From Parietaria judaica (lineage: Eukaryota; Streptophyta; Magnoliopsida; Rosales; Urticaceae): 64,000 nt of DNA. The position numbers and the translations under genes were made by a program. The notes under the pieces were generated by a model. The model made no database searches. It saw only the letters and a list, made by a program, of their open reading frames with translations, and was not told the origin of the DNA. This document shows positions 1-8,891 of the stretch, in pieces. Each line of letters begins with the position of its first letter. Position 1 is the stretch's first letter. The DNA lies in NCBI GenBank assembly GCA_954871525.1, contig OX940869.1, positions 17,450,001 to 17,514,000 on the forward strand, written 5' to 3'.

Positions 1-330
1 TTTCCCTCAGCACCGGCGGAGCCCTGCCTGATTAAGAACGCGCAGCCGGAAGTCGTCAATAAAGGTACGGCCTTATGCATTGTGTTAATAAATGCAACCA
101 TTTACTGCTTTCTATTTATTTCCTATTATGACTAGATTATTAATAATGATATATGAATATTAAATTACATAATATTCATCAGATCTTGGAGATGGTTGTT
201 ATCCGATATCCGGACCGTTGGACGGATAACAAGTTATTCCGCTTTAATTTTTTTTTAAATGTTACCCGGACGGTTCGGAGGTACAATTCGTGATAATTTT
301 CAAGGAATGCGAGACGTGATCTCCAACATA
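1..330. other. No recognisable gene; flank of element A 3' region
   Basis: AT-rich sequence leading into the tandem repeats that start at 331. No convincing coding region or terminal structure is visible. By comparison with element D it probably lies between the end of pol (left of the window) and the repeat block, but that is inference. Confidence 0.4.
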
Positions 331-492
331 AGGGTGCCGAGCAAGCCCAGTCCGACAAAACATGTCGAGATCCATATACGGCTAAGGGTGCCGAGCAAGC
401 TTGGTCCGACAAAACATGTCGAGATCCATATACGGCTAAGGGTGCCGAGCAAGCCCGGTCCGGCGAGAGTGCCGAGGAAGTATACAAGGCGA
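331..492. repeat. Tandem repeat, 54-bp unit, three copies
   Basis: The word AGGGTGCCGAGCAAGC recurs at 331, 385 and 439, an exact spacing of 54 bp. Copies 1 and 2 also share the following ACATGTCGAGATCCATATAC. The third copy drifts after about 30 bp into shorter GGCGAGAGTGCCGAG-like words. Element D has a different tandem repeat at the same relative place, between pol and the antisense ORF. Confidence 0.85.
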
Positions 493-727
493 GAGTGCCT
501 ATGGGGTCCTGGAAACTAGTCGGCTCGTACCCGATGAAACCTAGCGATACCCGCAAGAGACAACTAAGGCGAGAGTGCCTATGGGGTCATGGGAACTAGT
601 CGGCTCATACCCGATGAAACCTAGCGATACCCGCAAGAGACAACTAAGGCAAGAGTGCCTATGGGGTCCTGGGAACTAGTCGGCTCGTACCCGATGAAAC
701 CTAGCGATACCCGCAAGAGACAACTAC
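488..727. repeat. Tandem repeat, 80-bp unit, three copies
   Basis: GGCGAGAGTGCCTATGGGGT (third copy GGCAAGAGTG) begins at 488, 568 and 648, an exact 80-bp period with only a few substitutions. A fourth start at 728 keeps about 12 bp and then becomes short imperfect GGCGAGAGTGCCGAG units up to about 930. No reading frame of meaning is implied; ORFs crossing it are by-products of the repeat. Confidence 0.9.
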
Positions 728-960
728 GGCGAGAGTGCCAAGTAAAGAGGTACGGCGAGAGTGCCGAGAAAAAGATGTACGGCGAGAGAGCCGAGAAAAA
801 GAAGTACGGCGAGGGTGCCAAGCAAAAAAAAAATATATATATAATAAATATTAACGGATAAGGGCGCCGAGCAAGCCCGAGCCGGCGATAGTGCCGAGCA
901 AAGAAAAACTATATTTCCGGCTCAGGGCGCCGAGCAAGCCCGCACAAGTTCGTAGATTGC
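728..960. repeat. Degenerate short repeats (GGCGAGAGTGCCGAG words)
   Basis: Imperfect 15-25 bp units containing GGCGAGAGTGCC, GGCGAGAGAGCC and GGCGCCGAGCAAGCCC, interrupted by an A-rich tract near 825-845. They appear to be decayed relatives of the two blocks just upstream. 961-1,067 shows no further structure. Confidence 0.7.
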
Positions 961-1067
961 GAGCAAGCTCATAAAAGAAAATCATCATACGTTCATTTGA
1001 TTCAAAATGCGAAATACAGAGTATTATTTACAAACTCATTCGTCCACATCCCTGGAAAATATGCATA

Positions 1068-2213
1068 CTATAATTCTCGCAGGGACCGATCCTCACGCCC
1101 AGCGACATCATCGAGGGGATCCTGACCCAGAACTGCGTCAGCACATTCCTCGATGATAGTATCACAACATCGGCGAAGGATGTCATCAACAATTAAGCAA
1201 ACAGGATCGTCAGCAGGAAGTCCTGGGGGCTTGCTCGAGGAAGTTCCCGCGAGATTCGCATCAACCCTACTATCAGCCTGCAAAGGAGGAGCCAAGAGTG
1301 AGGAACCAACCCCAGGAAAAAGAGGTAAAACTACAAATTATTCAAATTGGCCGCCCTATACCGTGCCTGACGAAGAAGAGGGGACATCGAGGTCCGGCGA
1401 GCGCGTCCTAGCGACACTCGGAGGGAGACAAGGGGAAAGCGGAGGAGAGTTAGGAGCACTGGAAATTTTCCTCTCCAGCCTGGCCAAATCAGCCAGGTAT
1501 TCCTGCTCCAACCTACGCCATTTTGGCAGTTTGGCTCGCAGCTCACCTACGGTCGAGCGAGAGGGTAACCCCTCGACGAGCTTGATGTTCGAGAGCACAC
1601 CGCCCAGCAGGTGCTGAATGCAGACAATCTCCTCGAGAGCACCAAACCTCTCGGAGGCGTGCTTCAGCTTGTCGGTCGCCTGATGGTAAAGGCGTAGGCG
1701 AGAAAATTCCTCCTCTATCGCCCAACTCCTGGCTGCGTCGCGGTCCTTGGCAAGTTTGCTCAGCACGGCCTTGACACGGAAAGAGATTTGCTCCTCCCGA
1801 CCGGGCGACAGGTTTATAACGTCGGCGATTCGGTTGAAATACTCATTTTTCTGTCGGAGCTGTGCCGAGAGAGTATCCTCGCACCGCTGATAACGCTGTC
1901 ATTCCTCGAGGAGGGACTCTTTGGCAATGGCTAGGAGGCGTCTATATTCATCGCGCTCCGCCCTACACTCGGCGAGCTTTGCCTCTGCAGTCTCAGGGAG
2001 AATATCTACACTCCTCGATAAAGTCCTCACCGGAGCAAGAGCAAGCACAGACTCTTCGGCCCCCTCGTAACCTCCTCCATCGCTGGGGGAAAGGGCGTTG
2101 GGGCAAAGAACAACGGTACCACCTCCGGCCTGCGAAGGATAAGGGAAAGTGGAAATGCAGAAGAAATTGTAAAGAGGGCTGATGATAAAAAAAAAGAAGG
2201 GGAAAACAGACAT
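1068..2213 (-). pseudogene. Second, partial coiled-coil module of a gypsy-type transposase-like protein
   Basis: Minus-strand reading frame, broken by stops (one near 1,899) and frame changes. The best piece, 1,356-1,766 (136 aa), is charged and helical and ends in a Pro/Ser-rich tail. Its order of motifs (RV.AVL.K.A.D, then VEG, then L..LP.WR, then SPPLSP) repeats that of the neighbouring ORF at 2,387-3,106, so this looks like a divergent second copy of that ORF's C-terminal module. The function of such modules is unknown; coiled-coil association is inferred from composition. It lies on the strand opposite to the gag-pol direction if element A is plus-oriented. Either a tandem duplication or remains of two elements would explain it. 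Confidence 0.55.
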
Positions 2214-2386
2214 ACGAGGGCAATAGCGAAAAAGCTCAGCTATGAAAGGAAAAGGTAACCCAAAGAAGATTTCTTTTATTTATATAATAATTCGTTTAAA
2301 CGCTTAGGCTACAGAAAAGAGCCACGACATTCGAAATTTACAAAAAAGAAGAGAGGGCAATTATTAAGAAACTCCGGGAAAGCATC

Positions 2387-3433
2387 CTATACCGTGGGCT
2401 CCGGAGGCACCGGGGTCTCGACGTTCGAGCCGTGTTCATCGCGCGGTGAGGACCCAAAAGCGGCCCCCTCCGAGGAAGGGCCCTCGATCCTCCGGCAGTC
2501 CAGGGCCGCCGGCTTGCAGGGGAAGAGCGGTGGAGAATCAGGGTCCCGGGCAGACTTCTTGTCCAGCTCTTCTACCACGGCCCGGTGCTTGTCGCAGCTT
2601 TCGCGCCACGAAGGCAAGCGGGTTTCGAGGCCCTCGACGTGTGCCGCCAAAGGGATTTTCTCGACCAAAACGATATTGGCGTGGTACGCGGCGGCCAAGC
2701 GGTGGGCGTTGATGGATTGATCAAGAAAATCATACCTCGCCGAGAGGCGCTCCAGCTTGGCTTGGGCCTCCTCGAACAGGCGTTCTCGGCCGTGACGTTC
2801 CTCAACTACCTCGGCTTGCGCAGCCTCTAAGTCCTCGGCAAACTTCCTCAGTACGGCGTCGACCCGGGACACCAGGTGGTCTTCCTGCTCGAGTGGTACG
2901 CCGACGGCTTCACCGATATGAGCGAGGCGCTCAGCCTTGAGCCAGAACTTATCGGAGAGACCCGCCTCCTTAACAGCAAAATAGTTTTGCTGTTCCGCGA
3001 ATTCGGCCTCGGCGGCCCGGCTCAACGAGATTTCCGACTCCAAGGCGGATTTGGTCTCGTTAAGTTCGGACTCTGCGGCCCGGCGCAACGAGGTTTCCGA
3101 CTCCAAGGAAGACTTGGCCTCGTCAAGCTCCGAGGAAAGCTTCTCGGCCTACTCCCGGAACTTCCGCCCGTCGCGGGTGGAAGCTTCAGATTGTTCCCGG
3201 ACTAACGAGAGCTCCGCCGACAACTCGCTGATCTCTCTCTCAGCCTTAGCGATGGATAGCCGCTCGGAGACAATCACGTCTTTCAACTGGGCTACACCCC
3301 GGCTGACACGGTCGACGAGTTCCAAGCTTCCCACGGACTCGTTGAGAGGATGGACGAGCCCGTGAGAAGCTTCGGCCTCGGGAAGTGCACCAGGAGGCGG
3401 CAAGGCCGGGAAGCCGGCTTGAGCCCGTGGCAA
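2387..3433 (-). pseudogene. Coiled-coil C-terminal part of the element A antisense ORF
   Basis: The longest open piece, 2,387-3,106, encodes 239 aa rich in Glu, Ala, Arg and Leu, with repeated ETSLRRAAESEL / EISLSRAAEAEF heptad-like stretches, then a W-containing helix and a Pro-rich, acidic tail. The frame continues upstream in another phase (3,149-3,433, also charged and helical), so at least one frameshift separates them. Long coiled coils after an N-terminal gypsy-type domain are usual for this plant transposon-associated family. No catalytic motif is visible. I read it as the C-terminal half of the protein whose N-terminal domain is at 4,548-5,465. Confidence 0.6.
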
Positions 3434-3568
3434 CCCGGTAGGTGTCTCCTCGGGGTCAAGGGATGACGTAGAAGGCCGTGCCGAGTCATCCGTTGATTTC
3501 GGCGGCGCGCTAGAAGGAGCAATGAGAGGTACCTAAGAGTCAGAGATGCCGGTAAGTTCGGGAGAAGG

Positions 3569-4331
3569 CTAAATCCCTGAGCCCTCGAGGGCCTCGATAC
3601 CAGATACGTCGAAAAGGAGCTTCGGACCAGGAGGACTAACCTCGGGGTGTGCCCCAGGCTGTTCCTCCTTGGGTCCGAAGGAAATCTGTTCCTGGTCGCC
3701 TTCGCGCCCGACAGGTGCGAAGGTCTCTTCTCGGGCGTCTTCCTCGCCAATAGGTCCCATACCTTCCTCGTTCAGAACCTGGGTCTCTTAGACCGGAGAT
3801 CGAATCGGAGGCATAGAGGCCGCGGCCGCCAGGTCCTGCGTCGCCTCGTTGGAGGTTCCCCGAGGTAACAACGAAGGGGACCGGGACGCAACACCAGGAG
3901 CAGCAGGAAGAATGGAGCTTTCCACTCCCAGAGGGGGTGGAGGGGGAGTGTTCGTCGAACTCTAGTCTCTCTTGTGGATTCGCGGTGGGGCGCACACGCC
4001 CGTCCGACACCAGTCCCGTCCTCCCCGCTGCGCCCTCTACAGGTGCGGTACCCGGAGCCCCTTCTGCTGTCCCCCAAGACGGACCAGCCGCTTCGGGCTC
4101 GGGGGTCGGGACGGGAACCTTCGCCTTCTTCGCGGGGGAAGCATCACATACCTCCTCGGCGGGTCGCTTGCCCGAAGAGCTTTCTTCTCGAGGGGAGCTC
4201 CTCGAGGAGCGGGAAGCCTCCGACGGGGAACGGTCAATGGAATCCTTCCTAGTTCTCGTCCGCCGCTCATCGCGAGCATCTTCAACAGGGCGCTTACTCG
4301 AGGGACCACCCTCTCGGGGGGTGAGCCCCAT
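3569..4331 (-). pseudogene. Charged linker region of the element A antisense ORF
   Basis: Two overlapping phases share this stretch. 3,636-4,331 (231 aa) is rich in Ser, Arg, Lys, Glu and Pro, with basic clusters (SSKRPVEDARDERRTRTRK, PAKKAKVPVP) that resemble nuclear-localisation signals. 3,569-3,760 continues in another phase with an acidic segment. The composition suits a flexible linker between the N-terminal gypsy-type domain and the coiled coil. The frame changes show the ORF is decayed. No enzymatic motif is seen. Confidence 0.5.
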
Positions 4332-4547
4332 GTAGCGAGGAGCGTCGGATCCTGCCTAGGACCTCGACGGTCTTTGCACCTCCCAATCCCGATCGACGGG
4401 AGCATTGTCCCTAGCAGCAACGGATTTATCCTCGGATTTCTTCTTCGGCCATGGAGCGGTTTTCTTCCGCTCTACGGGAGATCTCTCCGGGGCGGGTTCG
4501 CCAAGAAAACCTTTCGGGAGAAGAGTGTTTGGGGGCGCCCCATGAAT

Positions 4548-5465
4548 TCAGGCCAGTTGATAGACCCCAGACTTCTCGATCCGCCGATCCCCAAAGTCCT
4601 TACTCCAGTCGCGCCTAGGGTTGGCAAGGAGAGCAGCGTTGATCTCTTTGAACCGCGCATCGGCCTTTTCGTTCTCCTTGGGCTTAAATCGAGGAAGATC
4701 CACTCCCTCGAGCACCAAATCCCTCGGTAGGAAAGAGTGGTGGGGACCGAAGTTGGAATTGTCCACATTAACGAGGAAATACTTATTCTCCCAGCCGGAC
4801 TCGTTCGACGGCGTGTTCGTGAGAACGTGCGGTCGAACTTGATGGGAGATGGCAAAGCGGCCCAGATTCTTTGGATTCCGGGAGACCTTGAAGAGGCGCA
4901 TCAAGTCCTCGAGCGTAAGCTCCACTTTCTGCTCGTATGCAATAGCAAGTGTGCAGAGGAGGAGGCGAACGGTATTAGGGCTCACCTGAGCAATTGGAAC
5001 CCCAAAGGCGTAGAGGAACGCCACGATCAAGAGTGGCACCGGGAAGCGAAGGCCGACGATGCGGAAGAACGACTCATAGACGCAGACAAAGTTGTTCTGA
5101 GGCTCGTCGGCGAATTCACCCTCAAAGGGGAGACGTGCGAAACAGAGCTCCGAGTCTGAACAGTTCTCGACGATAAACTGCAAACCCTCGGTTGTCATGA
5201 CGGAGGCAGGTCTTCGGGTCTTAAAGACCAGGCCGGAGCGGGGAGGAGCCATCGAAGCGTCTAGGAGAGAAGGAAGGAGAAACTTGAAGACGAGGGAATG
5301 AAGATAGGAACGGAGAGAGAATGTCGCAAATTTGGTTTGGAGCGAGTTCTTGAAAATACGAGAAAGGCCTGAAAAAGGAGGCGTAAGCTCGGAGTTTATA
5401 GAAAAAGAGTGAAGGCGCGCGTTTCCGATCCAACGACCCAAATTCAAAGCTTGCAAATTCATCAA
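4548..5465 (-). pseudogene. Gypsy-type 'putative transposase' domain, N-terminal part of antisense ORF
   Basis: 305-aa minus-strand reading frame. Residues about 88-185 match the layout I associate with the plant 'transposase (putative) gypsy type' domain (Pfam PF04195-like): an opening FIVENC segment, then FVCVYESFFRIVGLRFPVP, then FLYAFGVPIAQVSPN and a run ending LCTLAIAYE. The likely native start is the internal Met at residue 72 (MAPPRSG), since the preceding residues look like leader sequence. It is followed after a frame break by the charged linker and coiled coil at lower coordinates. The molecular function of this domain is unknown. It lies beside an A-family LTR and is antisense to gag-pol if the element is plus-oriented. 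Confidence 0.65.
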
Positions 5466-6058
5466 CGGCCCAGATCAAGGGCCCGTTATAAATCCCAGTA
5501 AGTACTCGAGTGCGAAAGGATGGCATTTAATGCTGAAGGGACGTACGAAAGATTCGAAGCTGACGGATTTGGGAAAGCAAACCATGGTGGGGCCCAGGAC
5601 CAGACAATTGTTGGGAAGCGAGAGAATCGAACTTTCCCAGTCGATTCACGAGGGTCTTCGCGAAAACCCCTCGTTTATCGAGGAATCTTCATCGCCACGA
5701 GTTCGTCGGAAAGATTATATTTTATACTTGCAAATTACATGCTTACGTCTACCCTTTTGTCTTCGAAGCGTATATTTCGGTATTATAAAGAATCTAGGTA
5801 AGCGAGGAGAGCTCTCGATGAAAACACCAATGGCGTTTGGACCACAGCAGCTCCCGCGGACAAGGTACCTGGCTCGCGATGAGGAGGATAGCGAAGGAGG
5901 CTTGGCGAGGAAAAGAAGTGATTTAGCAATATAGCCACGCGAGGAGCCAAGGAAGCAATCACCAACCTGAGAACCAACACAAATGTTGGCTAAGGCCGAT
6001 ATCCTAAACAATTATACTTTATTTAGCAATATAGCCACTCGAGGAACCGAGGAAGCAA
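5466..6058. other. Spacer between antisense ORF and LTR, with a 41-bp direct repeat
   Basis: No supportable gene. The word ATTTAGCAATATAGCCAC, continuing through GGAAGCAATCAC, occurs at 5,921-5,961 and again at 6,021-6,061, 100 bp apart, with a few substitutions. The second copy runs directly into the LTR fragment at 6,059. The equivalent spacer in elements B and D ends in a polypurine tract; none is clear here. Confidence 0.55.
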
Positions 6059-6139
6059 TCACTGATTATTGTTGTTTATTTGTTATTTTTTGTGATTATC
6101 TTTGTGACTGGAAAAGGGCGGTGAAAATCGCCCTCTACA
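6059..6139 (+). repeat. Last 81 bp of an A-family LTR, plus orientation
   Basis: The segment ends GACTGGAAAAGGGCGGTG...CCCTCTACA, matching the 3' end of the complete element E LTR (59,450-59,530) in plus orientation. It follows the antisense ORF region, which is where a 3' LTR of a plus-oriented Tat element should end. The rest of that LTR is absent in this orientation; the next base starts the inverted copy. Confidence 0.7.
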
Positions 6140-6180
6140 ATAATCACCAAAAATAACAAATAAACAACAATAATCAGTGA
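6059..6180. repeat. Near-perfect palindrome at LTR junction
   Basis: Arms 6,059-6,099 and 6,140-6,180 are reverse complements over 41 bp with one mismatch. The 40-bp loop (6,100-6,139) is the terminal segment of the LTR. It forms the head-to-head junction between the two LTR pieces. Confidence 0.9.
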
Positions 6181-6848
6181 ATATCTCTGTTTTATTATAT
6201 TTTCCGAAATGAGCTCGGTTTTCTCCCCTTGAATAGCTGGACAGATGAAGGATCATCAGCAAAAAAGGCTTTCTCTATTTCCTTAGCCTCTCTATTAGAG
6301 GGCCTCTCCCTCTTTTCCTGGCCTTTTTCCTCTATTTTCCCCAAACCTCTACAAATGAGGCTTATCGTGCCTTTTATAGAGTCTACATTACATTGCCCTC
6401 GCATCTTTCCCGCCTTTTTTCTCTTTAATCATTCGCTTTCTGGCGTGATTTGAGGGAAGCATGGTTAATCCCTACTTTATGTCACTTCCGAGCAGGCTGC
6501 CCTTATGGGTAGGTGAGCCTCATTAAATGGGCATCCCGTCAGCCGTCATTCGGCTCTGCAAGCCTCGTCGCTGGTGCTTCTCATCGAGTGAGTAGGTCGG
6601 CTTCATTAAATGCACATCTCGTCAATGGTCATTCGGCTCTGCATAATCATCATGACGAAATTCCTCGTCGAGTGTGATGGGACACTTCATCGCAATTTGC
6701 TTTCGTGCGGCCGTGCCTCCTCGCGGTCGAACCTCCTCGGGGATAATCCCCCTCGGGTGGTGAACTTCTTCGCCTTCCCTCATGTCGTTTATGGACAAAA
6801 CGACACGAGTTGTGTTGAGGATGGATTTGACCAAATCCGACCTTAACA
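6140..6848 (-). repeat. A-family LTR, minus orientation
   Basis: Reading the minus strand from 6,848, the sequence starts TGTTAAGGTCGGATTTGG and follows the element E LTR (58,737 onward) through the ATCATGACGAAATTCCTC region (mirrored), a TATAAAAG box at 6,371-6,378 and the CCGAGCTCATTTCGG word, up to the last ~40 bp, which are missing. Its TG end abuts the 3' LTR of element B at 6,848/6,849, as expected for an insertion into that LTR. The far end meets the plus-oriented fragment at 6,139/6,140. Confidence 0.75.
6371..6378 (-). promoter_or_regulatory. LTR TATA box (A family)
   Basis: TATAAAAG on the minus strand, at the same place in the LTR as TATAAAAG at 59,240-59,247 in element E. Conservation between two copies supports a U3 promoter. 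Confidence 0.5.
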
Positions 6849-8064
6849 CGTATCTCAGTTTAAGAGAATCAGGTCCCACGTAGTTCGGGGTTAGTGATAA
6901 ACGGCTGGTGAATGACGATGTGGTTTGACTCATCGGAAGTGCCGATGTTGGCGGCGCAGGGGTGACCCTTGGCAAGATGGCTGGGTATTACCGGCGTGAT
7001 GTGTTCTTCGTCGACCTCGTTGGTGTTGGCGAGCTTGCTGTGGAGAGGGCCTTAATCTGACGAGGGATGCTCCTTGTCGACCTTGTCGAGGTTGACGAGG
7101 GCGTCTCACCTGACAAGGGGTGCTCCTTGTCGACCTTGTCGAGGTTGGCGAGGGCGCCTAACCTATTAAGCGATTCTCCTTGTTGACCTCTCGGGTGTTG
7201 GCAAGCTTGACCACCTGGCGAGGGACTCCTTCGTTCACTCGTCGAACAACTTCCCTTGTCGAGACTGAGACTCTATTCTAGATCTCCTCTTAGTCGGGCC
7301 TCAGCCAGCAAGCTCTCAATTCTTGCTGGGGAGAGAGGGGCGACTTTCTAGAGAGAGAAGCTCTGGAGAAAGTTGTGAGTGAGTGTGGAAAAGGGGGAGG
7401 GGGGGGGGGGGGGGGCTCCAATTTATAGGAAAACTAATTCCCTGAAATTGCACCTCCAGGGGCCTGCGAATTTCTCTCCTGCTACAGGGGGGTTGCCGCG
7501 GCCCCTAACCCTGTCGAGGGGCTCGTCGATGCTTCTTGGTTCATCTTTGATGTCTTCTGGTTGTCCGCGAGTCCGTATGTTGAGTTCGGGGGAATCTGGA
7601 GGATTTCTCGGGGATCTTCGTGGTCTCTGATCTCCTTGTCGTGTGGAATAATTACAAGTTATGCCCTCGTCAAGCTATGACGAGGGTGCTTGTCAGGCTT
7701 GTCGCCTCGTCGGCTTGTCGCCTCGTCGCCTCGTCGGCCTTGTCGCCTCGTCGGCCTTGTCGGCTTGTCACCTCGTCACCTCGTCGCTCCGTCACCTCGT
7801 CGCCTCGTCGGCCTCGTCGGCCTTGTCGCCTCGTCGGTCTTGTCGCCTCGTCAGCCTTGTCGGCTCGTCTCCTCGTCGGCCTTGTCGGCTTGTCGCCTCG
7901 TTGGCCTTGTCCTCTTCGCCTTTTTGACTCCGGGCCTCGCCAATGTCTTGGTTCGTCGGCCTTGGGTCTTTGACTTTCGTTGGTGGGCTTTGACTTTGGT
8001 GATGGTCTTTGACTTTTGCCAAAATGGGCCTAATTTTAATATGTTACGAAAAATGCACATAACA
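6849..8064 (-). repeat. 3' LTR of element B (interrupted)
   Basis: On the minus strand it starts at 8,064 with TGTTATGTGCATTTTTCG, the same start as both LTRs of element D (35,189 and 45,504). It follows them through the CGACGAGG minisatellite, a TATAAAT box near 7,432-7,438 and the CCCGAACTACGTGGGACC region. At 6,849 homology stops, within CTGAGATACG, where the A-family LTR begins. About 0.44 kb of the LTR, judged from D, is therefore displaced beyond the window or lost. A polypurine tract lies immediately outside 8,064, so this is the 3' LTR. Confidence 0.85.
7683..7905. repeat. LTR minisatellite, CCTCGTCGGC-type words
   Basis: Dense array of 8-11 bp units (CCTCGTCGG, CCTTGTCGG, CCTCGTCAC). 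The same array occurs in the other B LTR (24,440-24,695) and both D LTRs (35,325-35,545; 45,590-45,745) with different unit number and order. Long ORFs in all frames here are artefacts of the repeat. Confidence 0.85.
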
Positions 8065-8086
8065 TTAACCCCCCAGTTTCTTGGGT
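8065..8086 (-). promoter_or_regulatory. Polypurine tract of element B
   Basis: Minus strand reads AAGAAACTGGGGGGTTAA immediately before the LTR start at 8,064. The identical AAACTGGGGGGTTAA precedes the 3' LTR of D at 45,489-45,503. It would prime plus-strand DNA synthesis. Confidence 0.8.
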
Positions 8087-8770
8087 AATTGTATTGCGCG
8101 AGAAACTTTTCCTTAAAAACTTAAGGCAACTTGTGTTATTTTGGTGAGGATCCGAATTGTCAGAGATTTTAGTCTCATCTCCGTCTTCCCAAGGAACTGC
8201 AAATTTCCTTTAACTGGGTGTTTGTAAAATATTTTTCGAAAATATCTGCATAAATAAGCGGGAAATAATTCGAGCATAGTCAAATACATAAGCAAATTGA
8301 TTAAATAAATCACAAGTCACTTTTTTATGATTTTATTCGATTTTTGGATTTTTGGAGGTTCATAGGCGTACTTTGTAAAAAAAAGGCCTTTTAAATGCGA
8401 AAGTAAATAATTTTGAAAATAATAATTACGCATTTCTTTTGAAACTTTAGAAAGTTTCTTTCTTAATGCTCAATTTTTCAGTTGTAATAAATACCGTAAA
8501 TAATTAAATAATTCATGAAAACTCGGGAAAATAATTTTAATTTGGTTTTCATGTTTGAAAATTAAAAATGAAACTTTATAAAGTTCCAAAGTTTAATTTC
8601 CAAGGTTTTTTACATAACCTTTGAAAATAGCCTTTTTCACTTAAAAACATATAAAAGCCCATTTTGATCGTTTTTGACCATTGAAAAATCAAACATCAGC
8701 TTGTAAGGCCTAGTTTGTGCGATTTTGGGCTTGTATGAATCATAGAATTTGAATTTTAATAAAAAAAGGA
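8087..8770. other. AT-rich spacer of element B
   Basis: No gene. Several stretches match, in reverse orientation, the spacer of element D at 44,730-45,490 (for example the segment around CAGTTCCTTGG and the GTTTGTAAAATATTTTTCG word), so it is a shared part of the element. Confidence 0.65.
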
Positions 8771-8891
8771 AATGGGATTAGAGAAAACAATATCTCATAA
8801 ATACCTTTTAGGGTTTAAGGCAACCTTCTCTTTCCTTCCTCCTCTCCAATTCGCGTGTTGCACCTCTCCGGGAAGCTTCAACGGCTGCGTT

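Noticed and set aside
3972..4730. 252-aa plus-strand ORF opposite the A antisense ORF
   Set aside because: Opposite strand of the charged linker and gypsy-type domain; composition is Arg/Pro/Leu noise with no motif.
7661..8088. Overlapping ORFs of about 80-130 aa in several frames
   Set aside because: They are translations of the CCTCGTCGG minisatellite in the LTR; all three frames are open because the repeat lacks stops.
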